Assembly: GCA_021776395.1 (NCBI GenBank)
Contig: JAJFFZ010000058.1
Span: 1 to 63,624, forward strand
DNA: 63,624 bases
Source: Hyphococcus sp.
Lineage (GTDB): Bacteria > Pseudomonadota > Alphaproteobacteria > Caulobacterales > Parvularculaceae
Direction of reading: 5' to 3'
In this document: positions 50,146-59,552 of the stretch, piece by piece
Numbering within the stretch: the stretch's first letter is position 1
Layout of the letters: the number at the start of each line of letters is the position of its first letter
The notes under the pieces: model-generated
The model's database searches: none
Told to the model about the DNA's origin: nothing
What the model saw: only the letters and a program-made list of their open reading frames with translations
Translations under genes and position numbers: made by a program

Positions 50146-51720
50146 TTAGTTCGCATCGTCGCTTTCGCCTTCTTCAGGCGCCGCGATCTCGGCGTCGCCG
50201 CCGCCACCGCCAGCATCATCACCGCCGCTATCGGCATCATCGTCTAGCCCAAGCGGGCCTGTGCAGCGTTCCAGAAACTCGGCTTCAATCGCACGGCCTT
50301 CGTCCGTCTCCGGCCGGTTTTGCAGATCACGAATGCGTTGCTGTTGTTCCAGGCGGCCTTGGTCCTGCTCGCAGCGTTCGCGGATCTGACGTTTCTGCAA
50401 CTCAATTCCGCGCTTATAGGTGTCAACGACAGCATCGATATAGGTAATCCAGTCAGTGGCGCGTTTGCGCGCTTGCTCATAACGCTGGGCGTTGACGAAA
50501 GCCTTGCGCGCACTTGCCCAGATTTTGGTGTCTTCCGGACCGGCCTGGCTGAACCGCGCCGTACCAAGAAGCAGCCAGGCGTCGCCGGTGTTCTTGCGAC
50601 TCATGCCGCCCTTGTTAAGAGCGCCTTCAAGCGCAGTTTGTGCGCGGGCATATTGTTCGTCCGCCAGCAGCACCTGGCCCAAACGGTAAGATAGATCGCC
50701 CTTCTTCGCGCCGCGGGCGGCTTCACGCAGGATTGGGATCGATTTTTTATGTTCTCGCGACTGCGACCAAAGCTGCGACAGCAGCACCAGATTGTCCTTA
50801 GTGCGCTTGATATTGCCGGCGGCCATTTCGCGTTCAAGCATCTTTGCGCCGCGATAGGGATTGTCAAAAAATGAGTAATACTGAACCAGCGTTTTGAGCT
50901 CTGATTCCGTCGACAAAAGGCCGGCGCGATAAGCCACTTCCAGAACGGAAAACGCGTCGCGGTCTCTACCGGCGGTGGAATAGGCGCCGGAAAGCTGCGT
51001 CCAGTAACTTTTCTCACCCGGCCAGTTATTGACCATGACTTCCAGAATCTTCATCCGCTTGGCGTGTTCGTTCGTCTCGGAATAAACCAGATTGAGGATG
51101 TCGTAATAACCCTTCTTAGGGGTCGTCGCGCCAGCCACCGCCTGCTCTGCAGGGCTCCTGGCCGCACGATAGTTCGGCGGCGATAATTGCACATAAGCCG
51201 CCGCCAGAAGATAGTAGGCATTGGTGTCAACGGTTTCGCCGCAAGCTTTCGCGTCTTTAATCCACTTGCTGAGCCCGCGCACGGCGCCTTGATAGTCTTC
51301 TTCCTGGAAATTCAACTGAGCGATAAAGTAACGCAGCTGATTGTTGCGGGAAGCTGGCAACTCATTGGTATCAAGAGCAATTTTAAAGTCTCGTTGCGCG
51401 CCGCGAAAATCTTCGAGGTTGGCCTTCACCGACCCGCGCAACTCATAAGTTGTGGCTTTATCAAAACCCTTCATGCTATCGCCGCGCTGGGCGATCAGCT
51501 GGTCCAGACTTGTCAGCGCTTCGGCATATTGCTCAGCCTGCATCAGCTCAAAGACAGCGCCCAACGCCTGCGCGACACGGGTGTTGAGGGTCTTGGACGC
51601 CCCGCCCTCTTCAGCCTGGCATTGTTGCGCCAGCGCCGGCGTGCTCGCCGTCGCAACGACAAGCGCGACCGCAGAGGCGGTCATAAAGATTTTTGCGAAT
51701 TTCCAACGCATCTCAAACAT
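50146..51720 (-). CDS. TPR protein of the TonB operon
   Basis: 524 residues with a signal peptide (cleavage near STPALAQ). Many TPR-like helices follow (AEALTSLDQLIAQRG, ATTYELRGSVKANLEDFRGA, YYDILNLVYSETNEHAKRM, etc.), then a coiled coil and a very acidic Gly/Asp end. It is the last gene of a TonB/ExbBD operon and is periplasmic; such TPR partners (TtpC-like in Vibrio) help TonB2-type systems. Residues 30-105 resemble the tail of the TonB-C protein at 8806-9873. Confidence 0.85.
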   Translation of the reverse strand: MFEMRWKFAKIFMTASAVALVVATASTPALAQQCQAEEGGASKTLNTRVAQALGAVFELMQAEQYAEALTSLDQLIAQRGDSMKGFDKATTYELRGSVKANLEDFRGAQRDFKIALDTNELPASRNNQLRYFIAQLNFQEEDYQGAVRGLSKWIKDAKACGETVDTNAYYLLAAAYVQLSPPNYRAARSPAEQAVAGATTPKKGYYDILNLVYSETNEHAKRMKILEVMVNNWPGEKSYWTQLSGAYSTAGRDRDAFSVLEVAYRAGLLSTESELKTLVQYYSFFDNPYRGAKMLEREMAAGNIKRTKDNLVLLSQLWSQSREHKKSIPILREAARGAKKGDLSYRLGQVLLADEQYARAQTALEGALNKGGMSRKNTGDAWLLLGTARFSQAGPEDTKIWASARKAFVNAQRYEQARKRATDWITYIDAVVDTYKRGIELQKRQIRERCEQDQGRLEQQQRIRDLQNRPETDEGRAIEAEFLERCTGPLGLDDDADSGGDDAGGGGGDAEIAAPEEGESDDAN

Positions 51721-51809
51721 CCCGTCGCCTTATATTTATCCCGCCCTTTAGAGCAGCCCGGTTGTCGCGACCCATCTTGAAAAATCGGCGCCGCTCAAAA
51801 ATCTCCGGG

Positions 51810-52409
51810 TCACCCCTCAAGAACGAAGGTAATTTGCGTCACAACGCCGCGACGCCATTCCGCAGCATTATCGACAATCTTCGGTTGGTATTTCCAGCGT
51901 TCGACCGACCGCGCCGCCGACCGGTTAAAGCAACTATTGGAAGAATCGATGACCTTGATATTTGTCGTCTGCCCCTCTGGCGTCACATCAAATTGCAGCA
52001 GCACCGTTTCCTTTGCGCCCGCCCGGCCCTGACAACGGTCTGGAAACTGGGGTGGAATGCGCACCAGCGGTTGAGCATCGCGATCGGGATTAAACCCGGA
52101 GCCAATGCTGAGATTGGCGTCAATCGTCGGTATTGTCGCGCGCACGCCGTCCAGCGCCGGACGGTTTGACGGATCATTCACCGCCGGCGGCGGCGGCGGC
52201 GGCGCATCAAGCGTCGGCCGTTTGAAATCCTTGTTGGCGTTGTTGAGGTCGGTGTCGTCAATCTTCGCGGTAATGCTGATATTGACGGAATCCTTTTCTT
52301 CATTGAGCCGCGTCGGCCCTTTGATCATCGCCGCCATAAACAGGAACAATAGCCCCGTGACAGCAAAGGCCACAGGCACGCCCATTATTAAGCGAATGAA
52401 AGATCCCAT
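51810..52409 (-). CDS. tonB: Energy transducer TonB
   Basis: 199 residues with one N-terminal membrane anchor (LIMGVPVAFAVTGLLFLFMAA), a Pro-rich stretch (APPPPPPAVNDPS) and a C-terminal TonB-C domain (PPQFPDRCQGRAGAKETVLL, SCFNRSAARSVERWKYQP). It is short, as in TonB2-type systems. It is preceded by two exbD genes with 12-bp spacing. Confidence 0.92.
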   Translation of the reverse strand: MGSFIRLIMGVPVAFAVTGLLFLFMAAMIKGPTRLNEEKDSVNISITAKIDDTDLNNANKDFKRPTLDAPPPPPPAVNDPSNRPALDGVRATIPTIDANLSIGSGFNPDRDAQPLVRIPPQFPDRCQGRAGAKETVLLQFDVTPEGQTTNIKVIDSSNSCFNRSAARSVERWKYQPKIVDNAAEWRRGVVTQITFVLEG

Positions 52410-52421
52410 GCCGGCCCTCCT

Positions 52422-52829
52422 CTATGCGTCTTCGGTCGAGACAGCGACATCACTGATGCCGGTGGCGCGAATTTGGGTGACGACTTCGACGAGCATGCGG
52501 GTTTTAGACGCTGCATCCGCCTGTACTACCGCCGTTCCCTTGGGGTTTTCCACGCGCAATTGCGCAACGATAGTTTTGACCTCGGAAAGCTCGACCAGAT
52601 CGCCATTGATCCAGATTTCATCATCAGCAGAGATCGCAACGATTATTGAGGCGGCCTTTCGGTCCGTCGCCGACACCGCTTCGGGCCGCAGGACATCAAT
52701 GCCGGGCTCTTTAACGAAGGTCGATGTGACGATGAAGAAGATCAGCATAATGAAGACGATATCCAGGAGCGGCGTGACGTTAACGTCCTCGTCGTTTTCT
52801 TCCCTCTGAAATGTGCTGCGTCTGGCCAT
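52422..52829 (-). CDS. exbD: ExbD/TolR family protein 1
   Basis: 135 residues: a charged start (RREENDEDVNVTPLLDIVFIMLIFF) with the membrane Asp in PLLDIVFIMLIFF required for proton use, then a periplasmic domain (ISADDEIWINGDLVEL). Works with the ExbB-type proteins below as motor for TonB. Confidence 0.93.
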   Translation of the reverse strand: MARRSTFQREENDEDVNVTPLLDIVFIMLIFFIVTSTFVKEPGIDVLRPEAVSATDRKAASIIVAISADDEIWINGDLVELSEVKTIVAQLRVENPKGTAVVQADAASKTRMLVEVVTQIRATGISDVAVSTEDA

Positions 52830-52886
52830 GTTTAATCCGTTTGCAAACTAAATACGCTATCGTCGGAGAGGCGAGAGCCTCGCCGC

Positions 52887-53303
52887 TTATTCTTGTTCTT
52901 TCTGCAACGCGAGCGACACCGCCCGCGCGCCGCCATCTTGCGCCTGGTCCATCACCTGAACCGCAACGCCGGATTCAGAATCCGGCGCGGCGCTGACGAG
53001 CACCACGCCCTGCGGCTCGCGCGCAACAAACTCCTGCACCACCGGCTTGACCGACGCCGGGTCAATGACGCGGACGTTATTAACGCGCACAAACCCGTCC
53101 TCCTGCACCGCAAGCAATAGTGCGGGCGGCGGAATTTTAATATCGTCCGGGGGCGTATCTTCCGGCGTGCGGACATCGATGCCTTTTTCGCGCAGGAATG
53201 TCGCCGTGACGATGAAGAAGATCAGCAGGATAAAGACGATATCAAGCAGCGGCGTGATATCGACATCTGCTTCTTCGGCTGCATGGCTGGGTTTTTTTCT
53301 CAT
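52887..53303 (-). CDS. exbD: ExbD/TolR family protein 2
   Basis: 138 residues, MRKKPSHAAEEADVDITPL, with the same membrane motif (PLLDIVFILLIFF). It is a paralogue of the next gene, about 57 bp away. Two ExbD copies are typical of this extended operon. Confidence 0.93.
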   Translation of the reverse strand: MRKKPSHAAEEADVDITPLLDIVFILLIFFIVTATFLREKGIDVRTPEDTPPDDIKIPPPALLLAVQEDGFVRVNNVRVIDPASVKPVVQEFVAREPQGVVLVSAAPDSESGVAVQVMDQAQDGGARAVSLALQKEQE

Positions 53304-53307
53304 CGCC

Positions 53308-53841
53308 CTACTCGATCAACAAATCGTCAGAAATGCGGTGGGATGCTTTTTGAACGTTGCCGTCAAAGGTATTGATAAATATCAACCCGGACAGTGACGC
53401 CACCAGGCCAGCCATGGTCGGGATCGTCGCCTTGGAAATGCCCGCCGCCATCAGCCGCGCATTGGACGAGCCGGTGACCGCCATCACGTCAAAGACTTCC
53501 ACCATGCCGGTCACGGTGCCGAGCAGGCCAAGCAGCGGCGTCACCGCGACAAGCGCGCGAATGACGCTGTTGAAGCGCGAGGCTTCTTGCATCGCTTCGG
53601 AGATCAGCTTGTCACGCACCGCATGTGCGTACCAGGATTTGTGATCACTACGCGCAGACCATGCCCGCACGGCGCGCTTGGTGACGCCGGAATGAGCGCC
53701 GGACCAATACATCAGCCGTTCGACGATCAGGGCCCACATGAAGAATGTCGTGACCATGATGATGACAAGCACGTTGCCGCCCGCTGAAAGAAAGTCTCTC
53801 AGCGCATCAAAAGCAATCGCAGGGTTTAATAGCTCGAGCAT
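53308..53841 (-). CDS. exbB: ExbB/TolQ/MotA proton channel family protein
   Basis: 177 residues with three membrane segments and the family motif VAVTPLLGLLGTVTGMVEVFDV plus GISKATIPTMAGLVASL. It is the short ExbB of the pair and forms the pentameric proton channel with ExbD. Confidence 0.93.
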   Translation of the reverse strand: MLELLNPAIAFDALRDFLSAGGNVLVIIMVTTFFMWALIVERLMYWSGAHSGVTKRAVRAWSARSDHKSWYAHAVRDKLISEAMQEASRFNSVIRALVAVTPLLGLLGTVTGMVEVFDVMAVTGSSNARLMAAGISKATIPTMAGLVASLSGLIFINTFDGNVQKASHRISDDLLIE

Positions 53842-53867
53842 GTCTCGAGGTCCCTTTCCGTCGGGCC

Positions 53868-55250
53868 CTAGGCCCGACCGCTTTCTGCATGTTCGGCGAT
53901 GATGCCGGCGGCTTGCTCTTCCAGAATTTGGCTGACGCGCTTAGAGGCGCCGGCCGCAAACGAGTGGAGCAAGAGCAGCGGGATCGCCGCGATCAGACCG
54001 AGCACCGTGGTGACCAGCGCTTCGGAAATACCCGACGCCATAATCTGTGGGTCGCCGGTGCCGAATAGCGTGATCGCCTGGAAGGTGTTGATCATACCGA
54101 TCACCGTACCCAGAAGGCCCAGCAACGGCGCTGTCGCGGCCAGCACTTTGACCAGCGGCAAGCCGCTTTCCAGCTTCGGCAGCTCTTTCAAGATCGCATC
54201 GTCAAGCTTGAGCGACACCGTTTCGACATCATTTGACTGGGTGTTCTCGTAAGCCAGCATGACGCGGCCGAGCGGATTGGATTTTGACGGTTTCTTGCGA
54301 CGCACCTGGCTGCGCACGGCGCCGGCCAGCATCGTCAAGGTCACCCATTTGTAGATGCCAATCAGCATGCCAACAGCGGCGGCGACCAAGATCACCTTAC
54401 CGATAAACCGGCCCTGATCGATACGTTCCGTCACGGTTGGCGCCGAAACACTCAGATCAAGCAGCTGGCCCAGTGACGGATCAATGGCGCCGCGGACAAA
54501 TTTGTCTCCCTTGGCTTTTTCAACCTGGCTGGCCGCGCTGGTGATGTCGCCGGCGGGCTGGCGCGCAAGGAACTTCAAGTGGCCTTTACTATAGGTCACA
54601 TACTTGCCGCCGGAAAACGCCACAAACGGACCGATCCGCGTCACCGTTGCGTCTGTAGTCTCGCCACTGGCGAGCACAACCTGCGTTTGGTAGGTAACTG
54701 TTTTCGCCTGTTCAGCGATCTGCTGGATCATAATGTCCCAAAGATCGCGAAGCTGGTCTTCGCTTGGCAGTTTTTCGGTTTGCGCCAGCTCAGTCAGCGT
54801 CTCACTCCGGCCCGGGAACTGGGTGGAGATGATGGACCGCGTGACTTGCGCGTTAAGATCGGCGGCGGCGGAGCGCGCGGCGCCGAACAGCTCCTGAAAC
54901 TCGCCTTGTTTGTCGGCGAGCTCTTCGTCGAGCGCTTCGATGATCACCTTGTTGGCGTCCATCACCCCCTCGAGGCGGGTGGATTCTGCTTCCGCGGCGG
55001 CGACTTGTGCTTTGACGCGATTGAGCGCGGCCCGCTGCTGGTTGCGCTCGCGCACAAACTGCGCCTCTCGCGCCTTGTTTTCTTGGCTGACTTCGGTGCG
55101 TTCACGGCGCACCGCGTTGAGCACTTGATCGAGGGTCACTGCGGTATCCTGCGCTAATGCGGCGGATGTGAGTTGACCGTTTGACACGTCCATTCCGAGA
55201 GCGGCAACGCCGGCAACCAGAGAAAGACCTGCAAGTTTGAAGAATTTCAT
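53868..55250 (-). CDS. ExbB-like proton channel with long periplasmic coiled-coil N-terminus
   Basis: 460 residues. A signal peptide is followed by a coiled-coil region (about 45-130, KAREAQFVRERNQQRAALNR, AEAESTRLEGVM) and a globular part to about 260. The MotA/TolQ/ExbB domain follows with TAPLLGLLGTVIGMINTFQ and GISEALVTTVLGLIAAIPLLL. This is the large ExbB/TtpC-like protein known in TonB2-type operons. It sits just after a DUF3450 gene. Confidence 0.92.
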   Translation of the reverse strand: MKFFKLAGLSLVAGVAALGMDVSNGQLTSAALAQDTAVTLDQVLNAVRRERTEVSQENKAREAQFVRERNQQRAALNRVKAQVAAAEAESTRLEGVMDANKVIIEALDEELADKQGEFQELFGAARSAAADLNAQVTRSIISTQFPGRSETLTELAQTEKLPSEDQLRDLWDIMIQQIAEQAKTVTYQTQVVLASGETTDATVTRIGPFVAFSGGKYVTYSKGHLKFLARQPAGDITSAASQVEKAKGDKFVRGAIDPSLGQLLDLSVSAPTVTERIDQGRFIGKVILVAAAVGMLIGIYKWVTLTMLAGAVRSQVRRKKPSKSNPLGRVMLAYENTQSNDVETVSLKLDDAILKELPKLESGLPLVKVLAATAPLLGLLGTVIGMINTFQAITLFGTGDPQIMASGISEALVTTVLGLIAAIPLLLLHSFAAGASKRVSQILEEQAAGIIAEHAESGRA

Positions 55251-55279
55251 GACTTGTTATCCCTTGCCTTAAACTGGCG

Positions 55280-56047
55280 TTACTGAGCCGAAACTGGCGG
55301 TTTGACAGGTACGAAGAAAATGTCCGGCGCGGTTTGTTCTTTCGCCATTCGCAGGCCGAATTTTACGTCCTGCAGGTACTTGCCGCGATTAAGGTCGACA
55401 AAGTCGCCGACGGACGGATCGTAAATTTTCAACTCCGAATCGTCGGGGGTTTTAAACATCAACGCGATGCGGCCGACCCGGAGGAATTCCCCGGTAAGCG
55501 CATCGTCGCCTTCGCCAACCGTGCCCTCATAATAGCCAATGGTGCGGCCATATTCGTTTTCAATCTGATAGGCCTCAACAATCAGGCGGTAACGCTGCGC
55601 CGCCGACATCGAAGGATTATCAAGAATGGTGGCCAGGCGGGCCGCCCGTTCGGCGCGCTCGCCGACCATGAACGGCAGGTCGGCATTCACCAGATCGCCA
55701 AAGCGCGCAACCATGTCTTCCATCAAAGGCTGCATCGCACGCTGCAGGCCTTCAACATTTTCAATGTCTTCGCGCAGCCGCACAATCTCGTTGTTTTGCG
55801 CATCGATATTCCGGTTGAGCGAGGCGTTGTAGCGGCGCGCCGCTTCAAGCTGTTTCAAATTCGCCCGGTAATCGTTGAGCAAAGTCGCGGTCTGATCATC
55901 GAGTTGATCAATACGCTGCTGCGACTTGGCGGTGTCGCGCTGGGTTTGCTGGCTGGTGTCGATCGCAGATTTAAACTGCGCCTGAACGGGCGCACATATC
56001 ATCGCGAGCAATACCGCTGTTGAACCTAAAATAGCTGCTCTATTCAT
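55280..56047 (-). CDS. DUF3450 family protein of the TonB operon
   Basis: 255 residues from MNRAAILGSTAVLL; an in-frame TTG lies six codons earlier. A signal peptide (near CAPVQA) precedes a coiled coil (QRIDQLDDQTATLLND, RREEIVRLRED-like region) and the DUF3450 end (GEFLRVGRIALMF, PSVGDFVDLNRGKYLQD). First gene of the TonB operon; periplasmic partner of the large ExbB. Confidence 0.93.
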   Translation of the reverse strand: MNRAAILGSTAVLLAMICAPVQAQFKSAIDTSQQTQRDTAKSQQRIDQLDDQTATLLNDYRANLKQLEAARRYNASLNRNIDAQNNEIVRLREDIENVEGLQRAMQPLMEDMVARFGDLVNADLPFMVGERAERAARLATILDNPSMSAAQRYRLIVEAYQIENEYGRTIGYYEGTVGEGDDALTGEFLRVGRIALMFKTPDDSELKIYDPSVGDFVDLNRGKYLQDVKFGLRMAKEQTAPDIFFVPVKPPVSAQ

Positions 56048-56482
56048 ATTTGCCTCACCTACCAAATTGTTGCGGCTGCATTGTTTACGGCGCGAACGCC
56101 AACGAAAAAATTACGCGCGGCCCGACCTCTAACGTCCAGCCAAAACACATTGCTGGAAACCCGGACCTGAAGTCGGCGTCGTAAATTGTATAGAAAAAAT
56201 CTCTTCAACCCCGATACCGCCCCTGCCAACGCCCCTAGCGCCCCTTTGAATTCCATGATTGCGTGAATATTGAAACGGCGTTTTGATGAAAGAGTCAAAT
56301 GCGCGCTTTTTTCTCAAGACAATTTGCAACCGGCCGTTCCCTTGTCGCCACCCCTGGCTACCCCCGTTAATTTGTAACAACTCATTCTCGCGCTTGCAAC
56401 GAAAGATTATAGTAAATTTGAATTTTAAGCTGCTGGCGTGAATCTTTTAGAAGCGTGGTTAATTGCTGAAGATTGGATAGAT
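56048..56482. other. Intergenic region upstream of the TonB operon
   Basis: 435 bp. No credible gene is visible. The promoter of the DUF3450-to-TPR operon should be here; I could not choose it. A short AT-rich part precedes the tRNA-Gln gene. Confidence 0.5.
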
Positions 56483-56557
56483 TGGCTGGGGCGCCAGGAT
56501 TCGAACCTGGGAATGTCGATACCAAAAACCGATGCCTTACCACTTGGCGACGCCCCA
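56483..56557 (-). tRNA. tRNA-Gln (anticodon TTG)
   Basis: Reads TGGGGCGTCGCCAAGTGGT from the 5' end with anticodon loop TTTTGGT, the T-arm loop TTCGAAT, and an encoded GCCA end. The acceptor pairs TGGGGCG/CGCCCCA. 75 nt with CCA. Confidence 0.96.
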
Positions 56558-56785
56558 ATAACGCAATTTTACTCGCTTCCAGCGTTTATGAGCAAGGCTC
56601 CAAACGCCGATGGGTGCGGGGAAATAGCGCTTTCCACCCCGCCTTGCAATGGGGCCGCCCGCGAAAAATTCCAACCCCCTTATCGGCTTATCTGGACCTG
56701 TGTCGCCACATCGGCGAAACCTCATTGCGCATCGCCAAATCGGCGGCTATAGGAAGCGCCCCGCACCAACCTAAAGGGCCCATAT

Positions 56786-56862
56786 CGGAGTGTAGCTCAG
56801 CCTGGTAGAGCACTGCCTTCGGGAGGCAGGGGTCGGAGGTTCGATTCCTCTCACTCCGACCA
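56786..56862 (+). tRNA. tRNA-Pro (anticodon CGG)
   Basis: Begins CGGAGTGTAGCTCAGCCTGG and ends CACTCCGACCA, with encoded CCA. The anticodon loop is TTCGGGA between CTGCC and GGCAG. 77 nt. Confidence 0.96.
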
Positions 56863-56949
56863 TATTCTAAGCGGCGATTCCTAGGCCCCGGCGGCCATTA
56901 TAACACACGAAAATTTGATCGGCCGTCTGGTTTGCGGCCAATGCCTGCT

Positions 56950-57067
56950 AGAGCATTTCCGGATAAGTGTGACGCGTTGAAAGCTATTCACTTTCAACTC
57001 CGGTAGAAATGCGGCAACCAAAGACTCTAGAGCAAATCCATGATTTCATTTAACTCGGATTTGCTAG
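56950..57067. repeat. Pair of small palindromes (TCTAGAGCA type)
   Basis: First palindrome: CTAGAGCATTTCCGG...CCGGTAGAAATGC with an inner perfect TTGAAAG/CTTTCAA. Second: AGCAAATCC/GGATTTGCT (57031-57065). Elements starting CTAGAGCA are common interspersed palindromes in alphaproteobacteria. Confidence 0.7.
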
Positions 57068-57136
57068 CCAATTGCCGCGGCGATACGAGAGAGCGATAAT
57101 CGCACCATAGTTTCGCCGCCCGCGAAGGAACCCGCC

Positions 57137-58825
57137 ATGACCGATCTTCGACACACCGCCGCCCTCTTGTTTGCACTCGCCCTGGCCGCCTGTAGCGGCG
57201 AGGACGCGCCCATCGATGCGGCAAACGATGCACAAGTGACGATCTTCACCGGCGGGGTGATTTACACCGGGCTTGACGATGCGCCAACCGCCGAAGCGGT
57301 GGCGGTCGCCGGCGGGATTATTCTCGGCGTCGGCACAAGAGCCTTGATTGAAGACAGCGCCGGCGACAATGCTGCCATCATCGACCTTGACGGCGCGACG
57401 ATGTATCCGGGCTTTACCGACGCCCATGCGCATTTCCTCGGGATCGGCATGCGCGAGCTGACGCTTAATCTTGAGGCTGTCGGCTCAATCGATGCGCTGG
57501 TCGCAGTCCTTGCGGAAACTATTCAGAACACGGAGCAAGGCGAGACCGTCTATGGCCGCGGCTGGATTGAGACCGGCTGGCCGCAAGGGCGGATGCCGAC
57601 GCGCGACGATCTCGACCCGGCGAGCCCGGACAATCCGGTGATTTTCCGCCGCGCCGACGGCCATGCCCTGGTCGCCAACAGCGCCGCGCTGGAAGCGGCC
57701 GGCATTGATGACGCAACCCCCGACCCCGATGGCGGGCGCATTGAACGCGACGCGGCGGGCCGCGCCACCGGGATATTAATCGACAACGCGCAAAGCCTGG
57801 TTGCAGCGCTCATTGAGACACCCGGCGCGGAGACAAAACGCCAAGCCTACACAACAGCCTCAAAAGTTTACGCCGCCTACGGATGGACTGGTCTGCACAA
57901 TATGTCGGTCGAGCCAGCAAACGCAGATATGATCGCGGCCTTGTCCGAGGACGGAACGGTCGCTATCCGGGTTTATAACTCTATCGATCAGTCAGGTCTT
58001 GACGCGCTCGCCACGAATGGCCCGCAAGCCAGCAATAATGGCCGCATCCTCACCAGAGCCGTAAAGCTTTATATGGACGGCGCCCTCGGCTCACGCGGCG
58101 CACTGCTTACCGAGCCCTATAGCGACCAGCCCGAGACCAGCGGGCTGCTTTTAATGCAGCATGCAGAAGCGCTTGAGCTTTTCAACCGCGCACTGGCTGG
58201 GGGCGTTCAAATCAACACTCACGCCATCGGCGATGAAGCCAACAAGCTGCTGCTCGACTGGTACGCGGAAGCTTTCGCCGCCAACCCGCAAGCGAGCGAC
58301 CTGCGCTGGCGCATTGAGCATGCGCAAATTCTTCACACGGAAGATATCAAACGCTTTGCCGATCTGTCGGTGATAGCCTCGATGCAGCCGAGCCACGCCA
58401 TCGGCGATCTCTATTTTGCACCGGACCGGCTCGGCCCGAACCGTCTTGACGGCGCCTATGCGTGGCGTTCTTTAATCGACGCCGGCGTTATCATCGCCGC
58501 CGGGTCGGACGCGCCGGTCGAGCGCGGCGATCCGTTGATTGAGTTCTACGCCGCCGTCGCCCGGCGCGGCCTTGACGGAACCCAAACCCAAGACTGGCGC
58601 CCCGGCGAGGCGGTAACGCGTGCCGAAGCGCTCAAAATGTTTACCCTATGGCCAGCCTACGCCTCGTTTCAGGAGCAATCCCTCGGCACAGTCGAGCCCG
58701 GCAAGCGCGCCGATTTCACCGTCTTCTCCAAAGACATCATGACGGTTCCAGAGGCTGAACTCCTCACCGCAAAGCCGGTGATGACAGTGATCGACGGCGA
58801 GATTGTCTATCGCGCGGAGAAATAA
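57137..58825 (+). CDS. Lipoprotein amidohydrolase (YtcJ-like)
   Basis: 562 residues with a lipobox ALAACS (Cys19). The amidohydrolase metal motifs are visible: FTDAHAHFLG near residue 95, HAIGDEANKLLLD, a conserved His in RIEHAQILH and the Asp of IAAGSDAPVERGDPL. YtcJ-like members act on N-substituted amides; the substrate is unknown. Anchored in the periplasm. The start follows GGAACC weakly. Confidence 0.92.
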   Translation: MTDLRHTAALLFALALAACSGEDAPIDAANDAQVTIFTGGVIYTGLDDAPTAEAVAVAGGIILGVGTRALIEDSAGDNAAIIDLDGATMYPGFTDAHAHFLGIGMRELTLNLEAVGSIDALVAVLAETIQNTEQGETVYGRGWIETGWPQGRMPTRDDLDPASPDNPVIFRRADGHALVANSAALEAAGIDDATPDPDGGRIERDAAGRATGILIDNAQSLVAALIETPGAETKRQAYTTASKVYAAYGWTGLHNMSVEPANADMIAALSEDGTVAIRVYNSIDQSGLDALATNGPQASNNGRILTRAVKLYMDGALGSRGALLTEPYSDQPETSGLLLMQHAEALELFNRALAGGVQINTHAIGDEANKLLLDWYAEAFAANPQASDLRWRIEHAQILHTEDIKRFADLSVIASMQPSHAIGDLYFAPDRLGPNRLDGAYAWRSLIDAGVIIAAGSDAPVERGDPLIEFYAAVARRGLDGTQTQDWRPGEAVTRAEALKMFTLWPAYASFQEQSLGTVEPGKRADFTVFSKDIMTVPEAELLTAKPVMTVIDGEIVYRAEK

Positions 58826-58947
58826 ACCGCGCCACAGGCCCCGCACCGCTTGCAAAACCGATCACATTTCCCGCAATCGTTGTATTTCGGGCCTCCCGCG
58901 CATTGCCCGCACCGTCGCCCTTCCCATCTAGTAAGCCATGATGCCAT
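58807..58947 (-). CDS. Zinc-ribbon microprotein candidate
   Basis: 46 residues, MASWLTRWEGRRCGQC..., with seven Cys in a CxxC-n-CxxCxxxCxxCxxC layout: RRCGQC, DCGKCDRFC, KRCGACG. AGGAAGTGGAG lies right before the ATG. The stop lies 19 bp inside the 3' end of the amidohydrolase gene on the other strand. The Cys pattern is dense enough to suggest a real metal-binding protein, but it is short. Confidence 0.55.
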   Translation of the reverse strand: MASWLTRWEGRRCGQCAGGPKYNDCGKCDRFCKRCGACGAVYFSAR

Positions 58948-59045
58948 TTCTCCACTTCCTGATCTTTTTCGGGCTGTTGGTTTTCGTGCTCTGGAATGTC
59001 TGGATGGTGATCCGCTCCCTCGGCGATATTGGGGACGACGATTAG
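58938..59045 (+). CDS. Single-span membrane microprotein candidate
   Basis: 35 residues: MMPFLHFLIFFGLLVFVLW is one membrane segment followed by a polar end (IRSLGDIGDDD). No good ribosome site. Its first 10 bases overlap the start of the zinc-ribbon gene on the opposite strand, so at most one of the two may be real. Confidence 0.35.
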   Translation: MMPFLHFLIFFGLLVFVLWNVWMVIRSLGDIGDDD

Positions 59046-59210
59046 CGCGAAGGTGATTGCGACCCGAAGTTCGGTAGAAGCGGAGCGCTGCGCACAACTG
59101 CGCCGCGCTAGGACCAGCGCCGCATCGTAAAATGAGCGTCACTGGCGCCTTGCTTCCGCATGTCGCCCGCTCGTATTAGGTTTTTTACAAACCAATCAGG
59201 AGGCGGGAAA

Positions 59211-59516
59211 ATGATCGTAAGGCTATGGCACGGGCGCACGAAACTGTCTGACGGCGACGCCTATGAGCAATTCATGAAAGACCGCGCCGCGCCCGACTAC
59301 GGGTCGGTGAAGGGTTTGCAAAAAATTTATTTCCTGCGCCGCAACGAAGGCGACATCGCGCATTTTCTGCTCGTCACCCATTGGGACGACATGGCCGCAG
59401 TCATCCGCTTTGCCGGCGACGATCCCGACAAGGCGAAATACTATCCGGAAGATGACCGCTATCTTTTAGAGAAAGAAGAGCACTCGCAAAATTACGAAGT
59501 GTTTTTTAGCCAGTAG
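59211..59516 (+). CDS. ABM-like small protein
   Basis: 101 residues, CAGGAGGCGG before the ATG. MIVRLWHGRTKLSDGDAYEQF, then LQKIYFLRRNEGDIAHFLLVTHWDDMAAVIRFAG, resembles ABM/heme-degrading-type dimeric alpha-beta barrels. No catalytic residue can be assigned. Confidence 0.75.
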   Translation: MIVRLWHGRTKLSDGDAYEQFMKDRAAPDYGSVKGLQKIYFLRRNEGDIAHFLLVTHWDDMAAVIRFAGDDPDKAKYYPEDDRYLLEKEEHSQNYEVFFSQ

Positions 59517-59552
59517 GCGCAAGCGGCTGCACAGTTTGATTACAATAGAGCC

